Source: Acetitomaculum ruminis DSM 5522 (GTDB lineage: Bacteria; Bacillota; Clostridia; Lachnospirales; Lachnospiraceae). From it: a DNA stretch of 62,899 nucleotides. The notes beneath the pieces are model-generated. The model ran no database searches. It saw only the letters and a program-made list of their open reading frames with translations, and had not been told where the DNA came from. Position 1 is the first letter of the stretch, and the number at the start of each line of letters is the position of its first letter. Made by a program: the position numbers and the translations under genes. Where the stretch lies: positions 126,064-188,962 of the forward strand of contig NZ_FOJY01000006.1 in assembly GCF_900112085.1 (NCBI RefSeq). Direction: 5' to 3'. Shown here in pieces: positions 42,561-50,519 of the stretch.

Positions 42561-45125
42561 ATGAATGATTCATTTATTGGAAGCAGAGAAAAGTATTTGC
42601 TTGAAAATTTTGAACGTGCACTTAATCTGGGGTGGATTGAAATATACTCGCAACCTGTAGTTCGTGCGTCTACTGGCAGAGTATGTGAGGAAGAACTATT
42701 TGCACGGTGGGATGATCCCGCTCTTGGAATACTTAATCCCTTTGATTTTATACCTGTTTTGGAAAAAAATGGTGTTGTTGAACGCCTTGATCTGTATATT
42801 TTGGAGAGAGCTATTGAAAATATTCAGATCCAATCATCTGTTGGGGTAAATTTTGCAACTACATCAATCAATATTTCATTATCAGATTTTCATAATAAAG
42901 ATTTTGTAAAAGAAATAGAAGATAGAGTCTGTGCTTCAGGTATTTCAAGAGAAAAATTTGCCTTTGAATTATCAGAAAGTACAGTTTTGGTAGAAAATGA
43001 AGAAATAGCTGTTCAGCTAGAAAAGCTTGAGGAATTAGGTTATAGATTAGAAATAGATGATTTTGGCTATAATTGCATTCCCCTTATGTTGTCTTCGAAA
43101 ATCCACTTTGATGCATTAAAACTGAATATGACATTGATTAGAAATATTCCCACCAGTAAGGAATCGGTAATAATTGTAGATGGATTACTTAAGATGGCTG
43201 CAAAACTTGGCATAGATGTCATTGCCAAAGGAGTAGAAAGAAAAGAACAGGTAGATTTACTATGCGATATTGGATGTACCAAGCTTCAGGGATTTTATTA
43301 TAGCAGACCTGTATCTACAGCAGATCTCTATAATTATGCAAAAAGTAACAAACCGTTATTTACAGTGGAGGATGCCAGGGAAGAAGATTATTATGCCCAA
43401 GTTGATGGATTAAATATTCATGAATTATCCAGTATTCGAGGGAATAATGAAGGATTTAAGAATAATAATAATGAGGATCCTATGGCTATTCTTGAAATAG
43501 ATGATGATGAAATCCGGGTTATTCGAATTAACGATGCGTGTAAAGGTTTTATCAGTAAATACTTCCCGGGAAAAGAAAAAATAAGGAGTGTCGACATAAG
43601 CTCGCAGCTTAACTTACCAGGAGCCTATGTTCTATCCGAAATCAGGAAATGTATACAGTCTGACCAAAGGATTATTGTTGAGGACACAACTCCAACTGGC
43701 AAGACGGCACATTTGTTGGTTCAAAAAGTTGCACAAAATCCGGTTTCACGTTGCACGGCAGTGATTTTTGCAGTCATTTCTGTAGATACATCTTTAAAGA
43801 ATTCAACTTCTTTATCATACAATTATATTGCCAGAGCATTATGTGATGACTATGTTGCCATGTATATTGTTGATATTGAAACTAATAATTATGTTGAATA
43901 TCATATGGACGGGCTTAATCGTAACATTACTGTTGAAAAGATTGGCAAAGACTTCTTTTATGATGCACATAATGATGTGGAAAACAAAACATATCATGAA
44001 GACAAAAGTATGTTCAATGAACTTTGTACAAAAGAAAATATGCTAAGGCAGATAGCTAAACAGGGCGTTTTTTCTATAATTTACAGAGCTGAAGATGAAG
44101 TGGGAATAAGGTATGTAAACTTTAAGGCAGTTCTTGATAAAAGTGATGACAAGCATATTATTATCGGAGTACATAGTGTAGACAAGCAGATAAAACTGCA
44201 ACAGGACTTTAAATCTCTACAGGAAGAGCGAATTATATTTTCCAGAATAGCAGCTCTTTTCGGGGATTTTTTTGCTATCTATACCATAAATCTTGAAAAT
44301 AATACTTACTCTGTGTATAAGACCCTTCAGGGAGAAAGATATATAGGAGAAAATAAAGCTGGGGAGGATTTCTTTGCCGAGACTCAGATGTTAATAAAGG
44401 AGATAATACATCCGGATGACTTACAGGGTTTTAAGAAAAATATAAAGAAAGAGAATATTCTAGAGAGTATAGCAAAAGAGGGTTTCTTTCAATACCAATA
44501 CAGGCTGATTGTTGATGGCAAGCCAACCTTTTTTAGGCAAAAAGCTGTTATTATCACTGAAAATGATGAGGAGAAACTAATTATTGGACTTATTAATGTT
44601 GATGCTCAGGTAAAAAAGGAAAAAGAGTACGCACAAAACCTTTCTGTTGCTGAGAATATGGCATTAAAGGATGAACTAACGGGTGTCAATAACAAACATG
44701 CCTATACTTTGGCAGAAAAGAAACTGGCAGATTCCCTCAAGGAAGACAAGACTAAGAGGTTTGTAATTGTAGTGTTTGATCTTAATGACCTTAAATATAT
44801 TAATGACAATTTTGGGCATAAAAAGGGCGATGAATATATCAAATCGGGTTGCAAAATTATTTGCGAGACCTTTGAACATAGTCCTGTGTTTAGAATTGGT
44901 GGTGATGAGTTTGTGGCTATTGTGCAAGGAAGGGATTTTGAAAATATTGACTACCTCATGAGAGTTATTGAGAAGAAAAACAATGATAATAAACTAAGTG
45001 GTGATGTGACTATAGCCGCCGGAATGGCATTTGGAACCAACAATTCTATTGTAAATGATGTTTTTGTACAGGCGGATGCCAATATGTATGAAAAAAAGAA
45101 AAAAATGAAATCAGAGTATCTTTGA
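42561..45125 (+). CDS. EAL-PAS-PAS-GGDEF signalling protein
   Basis: The 854-residue protein has an N-terminal EAL-like domain (residues 20-265) with ELFARW in place of EALLRW, NISLSDF, FELSEST, LEIDDFGYN, and AKGVERKEQ in place of AEGVE. A central region holds two related PAS-like domains (near 420-540 and 565-690). The C-terminal GGDEF domain has DLNDLKYINDNFGHKKGDEY and an intact RIGGDEF near 779. No RxxD inhibitory site is seen. It likely makes c-di-GMP; the EAL part may be weak or regulatory. It is cytosolic, without signal or membrane segments. Confidence 0.9.
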   Translation: MNDSFIGSREKYLLENFERALNLGWIEIYSQPVVRASTGRVCEEELFARWDDPALGILNPFDFIPVLEKNGVVERLDLYILERAIENIQIQSSVGVNFATTSINISLSDFHNKDFVKEIEDRVCASGISREKFAFELSESTVLVENEEIAVQLEKLEELGYRLEIDDFGYNCIPLMLSSKIHFDALKLNMTLIRNIPTSKESVIIVDGLLKMAAKLGIDVIAKGVERKEQVDLLCDIGCTKLQGFYYSRPVSTADLYNYAKSNKPLFTVEDAREEDYYAQVDGLNIHELSSIRGNNEGFKNNNNEDPMAILEIDDDEIRVIRINDACKGFISKYFPGKEKIRSVDISSQLNLPGAYVLSEIRKCIQSDQRIIVEDTTPTGKTAHLLVQKVAQNPVSRCTAVIFAVISVDTSLKNSTSLSYNYIARALCDDYVAMYIVDIETNNYVEYHMDGLNRNITVEKIGKDFFYDAHNDVENKTYHEDKSMFNELCTKENMLRQIAKQGVFSIIYRAEDEVGIRYVNFKAVLDKSDDKHIIIGVHSVDKQIKLQQDFKSLQEERIIFSRIAALFGDFFAIYTINLENNTYSVYKTLQGERYIGENKAGEDFFAETQMLIKEIIHPDDLQGFKKNIKKENILESIAKEGFFQYQYRLIVDGKPTFFRQKAVIITENDEEKLIIGLINVDAQVKKEKEYAQNLSVAENMALKDELTGVNNKHAYTLAEKKLADSLKEDKTKRFVIVVFDLNDLKYINDNFGHKKGDEYIKSGCKIICETFEHSPVFRIGGDEFVAIVQGRDFENIDYLMRVIEKKNNDNKLSGDVTIAAGMAFGTNNSIVNDVFVQADANMYEKKKKMKSEYL

Positions 45126-45357
45126 AGGATATAAATTCGTAAATAAAATCTTACCAGTGTTAGTGCAAGATGAAATGCAAATGATTCGAGAAAGGATGGC
45201 ACAAAGAAGGGCTATTCTGGCAGAAAAAGTTTGTGGAGATAACATTTACTGTGTTATACTTTATTTTAGGTGAATATTAATAATTTTACTACGGTTTTGT
45301 ATATTCGGTTTGGAGAAAATGTACAAAATATTTATAGATTTTATAAGGAGGTATTTT

Positions 45358-45813
45358 ATGCTGGAAGTAGGAACAAATGCACCGGACTTTGAATTGCCGG
45401 ATCAAAATGGAGATATTCATAAGCTTAGCGACTATGCAGGAAAGAAGGTAATTTTATATTTTTATCCTAGAGATAATACTTCAGGATGTACAAAGCAGGC
45501 ATGCGGATTTTCTGAGAGATATCCTCAGTTTACGGAAAAAGGTGCTGTGGTTTTGGGGATAAGCAAAGATTCTGTTGCATCTCATAAGAAATTTGTAGAA
45601 AAGTACGGTCTTGTATTTACTCTTCTTGCAGATCCTGAAAGAAAGGTTATTGAAGCATATGATGTGTGGAAAGAGAAAAAAAATTATGGAAAGGTATCCA
45701 TGGGAGTTGTAAGAACCACATATCTTATAGATGAAAATGGAGTGATTATAAAAGCAAATGATAAAGTAAAGGCAGCAGATGATCCTGAAAAGATGCTTAA
45801 GGAGCTTGATTAA
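45358..45813 (+). CDS. bcp: Thioredoxin-dependent thiol peroxidase (BCP type)
   Basis: The 151-residue peroxiredoxin reduces hydroperoxides. DFELPDQNGDIHKLSDYAGK near the N-terminus and YPRDNTSGCTKQACGF near residue 38, with the peroxidatic Cys and a second Cys five residues on, identify the BCP class. The start is the ATG at 45358 after AAGGAGG; a longer frame from 45310 lacks a ribosome site. The 230 bp upstream (45126-45357) hold only a fragmentary open stretch. It overlaps the truncated yaaA start. Confidence 0.94.
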   Translation: MLEVGTNAPDFELPDQNGDIHKLSDYAGKKVILYFYPRDNTSGCTKQACGFSERYPQFTEKGAVVLGISKDSVASHKKFVEKYGLVFTLLADPERKVIEAYDVWKEKKNYGKVSMGVVRTTYLIDENGVIIKANDKVKAADDPEKMLKELD

Positions 45814-46031
45814 TGAAGATTATTCTTTCGCCGGACAAGCAGATGAATGTTGATACGGACACATTAGAGCCTCTTGGGCTTTCGGTGTTTATTGATAAAT
45901 CTGAAGAAATACTTAGTTTCTTAAAGGGCAAATCATATGAAGAACTTAAAAATCTTTGGGCATGTAATGACAAGATTGCAATGCAAAATTTTGAGCGTCT
46001 TAAAAATATGAATTTAAGAAAAAATTTATAA
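45813..46031 (+). pseudogene. yaaA: Truncated YaaA (peroxide stress) N-terminal fragment
   Basis: Residues MKIILSPDKQMNVDTD, then EPLGLSVFIDKSEEILSFLK and LWACNDKIAMQNFERL match the N-terminus of YaaA/UPF0246 proteins, which are about 250 residues long. The frame stops after 72 residues and no continuation is visible downstream. YaaA limits free iron during peroxide stress, so its position next to a peroxidase fits, but this copy is broken. Confidence 0.75.
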
Positions 46032-46101
46032 CACCATTTTAAACTTTTTTTCTAACAAATAAAAAATGAAATAAAAGAAGAGTTATAGGAGGGGTAAACT
46101 A

Positions 46102-47373
46102 TTGAAAAAAATTTTTACAGCAATATTATTAATTTTTGTTTTTTTAACCGGATGTGGTTCAGGCTCACAAGTAGATAGCAGTTTAGTTAATGATGAACCT
46201 TCATCGGTTAAAGAAAATGTAGCTTCACAAGAAGCAAAAAAGGCAGATTCAAACGACTTTGAAAGTAAGGATTATATCTATAAAGACAGCTCGGGAAATA
46301 CTATGTATTTTTATATAGTAAAAAGTAATTTAGACAAAGCTGTATCGCTTATAGGTGATGCTCTTGCTTATGATTCAGAGGGCAATTTGTTAGATACATG
46401 CCAAAAAAACATTGAAATAATCGGAAACGGTGAAACCAGTATAATGGCCTTTGAGTTTAAAGGAATAGAAGGAATTGAAAAGGTAGAGTGCGAACTTTCA
46501 TATAGTGAAGATGTATATTACACACCGGTTTTAAACAATATCAGCCTTGAAGAAAGTGTAAATAAAAACAATTTAACAATAGAAGCTACTAATGAAGGAG
46601 ATTTAAGTGCTCAGTTTTTAGAGGCATATACCTTGTTTTTTGATAAAGACGATAATGTATTATCATACGATTCATCGTATATAGCGGATATAAATGATGA
46701 GTTAAAACCAAAAGCTACATTATCTTGTCAGTTTGATTCAGAAGGGGAGTTTGAGCATGCTCAGTGCTATTTGATAGCAAGAGGAGATGAAACTGAAGAG
46801 GCAGTTAAAAATGAAGTATCAGCTGATGATTTTTCAGTTAGATATTTTCCTTTTGAAGCAGAGGGTGAAGATACGGAATATTTTTTTGCAATAAAAAATA
46901 ATAGCGATAAAACTGTAGAAATACAAGGCAATATGACAGCTTATAATCAAGATAATAAAGCTTTGGGAGCAGCTAATGGTTCTATAGATGTGATAGCTTC
47001 TGATGAAGAAATTATTATGCCTTTTTCTTTTGGTTCTATTGATAAAATAGACCATATTTCTTACTCTTTAAGCTTTAATGAAAATCCGGTTTATGACTCT
47101 GTTATGGCCGGGCTAAAGATGAGCAAAAAACAAAATTCCGACAGTGTTGAAGTGACAGTTGAAAATAATGGTTCAAAGCCTGCTGAATATCCTCAGGTAT
47201 ATGCTTTGTTTTTAGGGGCAGATGAGGAAGTAATATCCTATGATTTAGCCTTTTTTACAGATGATGATAATGAATTAAAACCTGGTGATTCCATAACAAA
47301 TACTTTAAATGCATATGGTGCTTATGATTCGGTGGAATTATTTCTTGATGCAAGAGGAGAAAAGGAAGAATAA
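46102..47373 (+). CDS. Lipoprotein with internally duplicated domain
   Basis: The 423-residue protein has a lipoprotein signal peptide with a clear lipobox (FLTGC) and an early Ser/Glu-rich linker. The rest is two halves of ~175 residues that align: AYTLFFDKDDNVLSYD with DELKPKATLS in the first, and VYALFLGADEEVISYDLAFF with NELKPGDSIT in the second. Each half looks like a pair of beta-sandwich modules of the FxLYD kind. It is anchored outside the cell; function unknown. The start codon is TTG after AGGAGGGG. Confidence 0.85.
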   Translation: MKKIFTAILLIFVFLTGCGSGSQVDSSLVNDEPSSVKENVASQEAKKADSNDFESKDYIYKDSSGNTMYFYIVKSNLDKAVSLIGDALAYDSEGNLLDTCQKNIEIIGNGETSIMAFEFKGIEGIEKVECELSYSEDVYYTPVLNNISLEESVNKNNLTIEATNEGDLSAQFLEAYTLFFDKDDNVLSYDSSYIADINDELKPKATLSCQFDSEGEFEHAQCYLIARGDETEEAVKNEVSADDFSVRYFPFEAEGEDTEYFFAIKNNSDKTVEIQGNMTAYNQDNKALGAANGSIDVIASDEEIIMPFSFGSIDKIDHISYSLSFNENPVYDSVMAGLKMSKKQNSDSVEVTVENNGSKPAEYPQVYALFLGADEEVISYDLAFFTDDDNELKPGDSITNTLNAYGAYDSVELFLDARGEKEE

Positions 47374-47419
47374 TTATTATTTTTAATGGTGGTTTAAAAA
47401 AATAAATTAAATAAAATGC

Positions 47420-47473
47420 AAATCCCCGCTTGATTAGTCAAATCAGACTTTTTCTTTAAGCGGGGATTTTAAG
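47420..47473 (+). terminator. Intrinsic terminator after the lipoprotein gene
   Basis: AAATCCCCGCTT (47420-47431) and AAGCGGGGATTT (47458-47469) form a 12-bp stem followed by a short T-run. Confidence 0.75.
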
Positions 47474-47482
47474 TTAAGATTA

Positions 47483-47763
47483 TTATAATCCCAATTGATT
47501 TACGGCATATTCAGCCTGTTCTTGTGTAAATTGGCTTCCATAAGGAGAAGTAAGCTGTTCGATTAAGCCTTGTCTTGAAAATGCAGTAAGATCCAGATAA
47601 GATTCAAAACAGTTATAGGTAAGAAAATAATTTTTTTTATAAACTTTAAAAATGATTTTTCTTCTTTTTCATCCCATCTTGTTTCAGAATCAACTTTTGC
47701 TCCACAAACTGAACAAAATTGACTGTTATTTGGTAAATTTGCTCCACAATTATTACATTTCAT
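47483..47763 (-). pseudogene. Zinc-ribbon/Ltp-type protein, frameshifted
   Basis: On the minus strand the first frame encodes a zinc ribbon, KCNNCGANLPNNSQFCSVCG, then a basic linker. A run of eight A shifts the frame: in the other frame the sequence continues LTAFSRQGLIEQLTSPYGSQ then FTQEQAEYAVNQLGL-stop, the C-terminus of the Ltp host-surface lipoprotein domain. Intact relatives with two zinc-ribbon/Ltp units are longer, so a central deletion is also likely. Start at 47763 with AAGGGGGTTT upstream. Confidence 0.7.
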
Positions 47764-47987
47764 GTAGAAACCCCCTTGTTAATTAAATTTTTTGATAATG
47801 TAAAAATGTTAAAATGTGTACGAAAAATATCAGAATTTTTCTTATGTTTTTTTTACTGTCTTAATATTACTCGCACTACTGTCCTTTAAAATGGACTTTA
47901 AAGAAAAATTGTTAACTTTAATTGAATTTTTAAAAGAAAAAAGATGTATAAAAGGATTATTGACACTTAAAGGCAAGTTTGCTAAGG

Positions 47988-48031
47988 TGAACGAGGTAGT
48001 AGCGAAGCGGGTTTAAGAATGTCCGCTTTAC
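47988..48031 (+). repeat. Partial, diverged right end of the 158-bp repeat (copy 4)
   Basis: Only the last ~44 bp are similar: GTAGCGAAGCGG then GAATGTCCGCTTTAC. The AGCGG/CCGCT stem is kept although the loop has changed. It lies 26 bp before the inverted repeat in the promoter region of the AraC gene. Confidence 0.75.
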
Positions 48032-48056
48032 GTATGATTTTTTTTTATTTTACATA

Positions 48057-48072
48057 GTTAGTCTAAACTAAC
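48057..48072 (+). promoter_or_regulatory. Inverted repeat GTTAG-N6-CTAAC before the AraC gene
   Basis: GTTAG, six bases (TCTAAA), CTAAC. The same arms with six-base spacers are at 49136-49151 (ECF operon) and 59912-59927 (feoA). The half-sites resemble those of DtxR/IdeR/MntR operators. Confidence 0.7.
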
Positions 48073-48107
48073 AACAATCAATTGCAACAAATTTAGGAGA
48101 AAAGTTT

Positions 48108-49052
48108 ATGATTAAGGAAAAAGAAAGAACAAAATATGTTACCTCTTTAATAGATTTTGGTAATGAAGGAAAAATGAAATGGCTTGGAATTAAAGAATGT
48201 CTTTATGTGGGATATATTGATATAAGAACCAGATATCTGCCGGAAAATCTTGCAAAATCAGTGGTTTTTAAAAATCCTTATACAGTACCTATAAAGATAA
48301 ATTATTGCTTTCATGGCAGATGTGAAGTTCTTCTTAACTCTAAAGTGACAACATTTGTGGTGGGAGATGAATTTGCCATAGATTATGGATTTTCTAACGA
48401 AGATAAGACTTCATTTTTTTATCCATCTGCTGATTATGAAGGAATAGAGCTAATTATTTATCCCACAGATGAACTAAATGAATTCATCAATGTTATGCCC
48501 GGATATAATTTGATATCTGATATAATACAAAAATTTAATAACAGGACTATACCATTTATATCTATAGCAGATAAAAGATTTAAAAGATGTTTGGAAGATA
48601 TTAAAGAAGATATTATAAATTCTGATAGTTACGATATTTTGGTGATAGATATTATAAAATTACTATTACTTTTGGAAAAAATATCCTTTGAAAATGATAA
48701 GAGAAGGACATTTTGTACTCCTTCACAGGTTGAAATAGCTAAAAAGACCTTGGAGATAATAACAAAAGATTTATCTGTAAGATATCCTGCATCAAAACTT
48801 GCTTTATCATTTGGTATAAGTGAAACTTCTTTAAAAAATTATATTAAAGCGGTTTTTGGCAAGGGTTATAGTGACCTGGTAAATGGAATAAGAATGGAAA
48901 CAGCGGCAAAACTTATTTCAAAAGGGGGAAAATCAATAGGGGAAATAGCTGAACTTGTAGGATTTCAGAATCAGTCTCGTTTTTCAAAAGCTTTCTATAA
49001 ATATCACAAAATCCTTCCCATGGAATATAAAAGAAGAAACTTTTTGCTTTAA
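48108..49052 (+). CDS. AraC-family transcriptional regulator
   Basis: The 314-residue protein has an N-terminal effector region (GRCEVLLNSKVTTFVVGDEF near 68-87) and two C-terminal helix-turn-helices: YPASKLALSFGISETSLKNY near 227 and SIGEIAELVGFQNQSRFSKA near 279. AraC regulators beside uptake genes often sense the imported ligand. It is transcribed toward the ECF/ABC operon, which starts 130 bp downstream, and shares the GTTAG operator with it. Confidence 0.92.
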   Translation: MIKEKERTKYVTSLIDFGNEGKMKWLGIKECLYVGYIDIRTRYLPENLAKSVVFKNPYTVPIKINYCFHGRCEVLLNSKVTTFVVGDEFAIDYGFSNEDKTSFFYPSADYEGIELIIYPTDELNEFINVMPGYNLISDIIQKFNNRTIPFISIADKRFKRCLEDIKEDIINSDSYDILVIDIIKLLLLLEKISFENDKRRTFCTPSQVEIAKKTLEIITKDLSVRYPASKLALSFGISETSLKNYIKAVFGKGYSDLVNGIRMETAAKLISKGGKSIGEIAELVGFQNQSRFSKAFYKYHKILPMEYKRRNFLL

Positions 49053-49135
49053 GGACATAAGAAGATGTTAAAAAGGACAAAAATGTTATTAGGATATTGA
49101 AAAATGTCTGCTAAAAAATATAATTATAAACTAGG

Positions 49136-49151
49136 GTTAGCTACAACTAAC
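49136..49151 (+). promoter_or_regulatory. Inverted repeat GTTAG-N6-CTAAC before the ECF operon
   Basis: GTTAG, CTACAA, CTAAC. It lies about 32 bp before the S-component start and matches the sites at 48057 and 59912 in arms and spacing. Confidence 0.7.
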
Positions 49152-49182
49152 TAAAAGCGTTTTTTAAAGGAAGGAGTTTAAT

Positions 49183-49788
49183 ATGGATGGAGTAACTAAT
49201 CAAAGAAAATCAGAAGAAAAACTTGGAGGAAAAGATTTAATTAACATTGGAATTTATGCGGCTATATATTGTGTGATAATGACCTCGATTTCAATGCTTG
49301 GATTTATCCCGATAATGATGCCTATGTTGGCAGTCCTTTGCCCTTTGATAGGGGGGATAACAATGATGCTTTTTTATACAAAAGTAAAAAAATTTGGAAT
49401 GATAACTATTATTACAGTAATAATCGGAGCTTTTTTGTGGATTACAGGAATGGGATATTGGCCGTTTATTTTCGGAATTGTTTGCGGAAGTGTTGCAGAT
49501 TTGGTTGCAAAAAGCGGCAACTATTTAAGTAAGAAAAAGACAGTTTTAAGTCATGGAATTATGAATATTACAATATTTGGCTGTTTTCTTCCTCTATATC
49601 TTGATATAAATGGATATTTTGCCACAAGGACATCTTTTGGAAGTGAATATGTAAAGGCACTTAGTGATATATTTAAACCTTGGACTGCACCTATTATTTT
49701 ATTGTGCTCATTTATATTTGGAATTTTTGGAGCTTTACTTGGAATGAGCTTTTTGAAAAAGCATTTTGAGAAAGCGGGGATTGTTTAA
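49183..49788 (+). CDS. ECF transporter substrate-binding membrane component, MptD-like
   Basis: The 201-residue protein has about six membrane helices (IYAAIYCVIMTSISMLGFIP; IITVIIGAFLWITGMGYWPF; WTAPIILLCSFIFGIFGALL) and the look of the MptD group of ECF S components. The S component binds the substrate, which is unknown for this group. Its stop overlaps the start of the T component, and the ATPase follows, so a complete ECF transporter is encoded. Confidence 0.88.
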   Translation: MDGVTNQRKSEEKLGGKDLINIGIYAAIYCVIMTSISMLGFIPIMMPMLAVLCPLIGGITMMLFYTKVKKFGMITIITVIIGAFLWITGMGYWPFIFGIVCGSVADLVAKSGNYLSKKKTVLSHGIMNITIFGCFLPLYLDINGYFATRTSFGSEYVKALSDIFKPWTAPIILLCSFIFGIFGALLGMSFLKKHFEKAGIV

Positions 49789-50519
49789 TGGATGATTCAA
49801 ATAATCCGGCTAAAAATAACAGAGGTCTTTATTTAGATCCCAGAACCAAAATTTTATTTCTAATAACAATAACAACCTTTGCCCTTGGAGGCGCCGGGGG
49901 AAGAAGAGTGGAAATGCTTGCACCGGTACTTTGCATGGTTCCTTTTCTTCTTTTAATAACAGCCAAAAGATTCAAAACTGCATTAGTTGGAATAATCCTT
50001 CTATTTGCATCTAGTATATTACTTGAATTTGCAAATAAGATTAATATGAGTGGATTGTTATATTATCTTGTACTTGGTTCCTTTGGTATTCTTAGCAGAT
50101 TTTTACCTTGCATTATGATGGGGAGATATCTTATGGAATCAACAACAGTCAGTGAATTTAATGCAGCTATGAAAAAACTTCACATAAGCGACAAGGTGAT
50201 TATTCCTTTGTCAGTAATGTTTAGATTTTTTCCTACAGTAATGGATGAGGCTGAATCTATAGGATGGGCAATGAAAATGAGAGGAATAAGTCTTGGGGGA
50301 AAACATGCTTCAAAAATTATTGAGTACAGGATGGTTCCTTTTATGACATGTTGTGTAAATATCGGAGAGGAATTATCGGCGGCAGCACTTACAAGAGGGC
50401 TTGGAGGCGAAGTAAAAAGAACGAATATCTGTAAAATAGGATTTCGTCTACAGGATTATTTTTCCGTTGCTTTGTGTCTGATTCCCTGGATATTACTGAT
50501 TATGGATGTGGTGAAATGA
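49788..50519 (+). CDS. ecfT: ECF transporter transmembrane (T) component
   Basis: The 243-residue protein has several membrane helices and the coupling motif with MKMRGISLGG near residue 163 and TRGLGGEVKR near 204, the two Ala/Gly-Arg-Gly-type coupling helices of EcfT. It couples ATP hydrolysis to the S component. Its stop overlaps the ATPase start by ATGA. Confidence 0.92.
   Translation: MDDSNNPAKNNRGLYLDPRTKILFLITITTFALGGAGGRRVEMLAPVLCMVPFLLLITAKRFKTALVGIILLFASSILLEFANKINMSGLLYYLVLGSFGILSRFLPCIMMGRYLMESTTVSEFNAAMKKLHISDKVIIPLSVMFRFFPTVMDEAESIGWAMKMRGISLGGKHASKIIEYRMVPFMTCCVNIGEELSAAALTRGLGGEVKRTNICKIGFRLQDYFSVALCLIPWILLIMDVVK

Noticed and set aside
47816-48016. A 66-codon frame with a hydrophobic stretch before the AraC gene
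   Set aside because: No ribosome site, no recognisable family, and its last codons are formed by the repeat fragment at 47988-48031.
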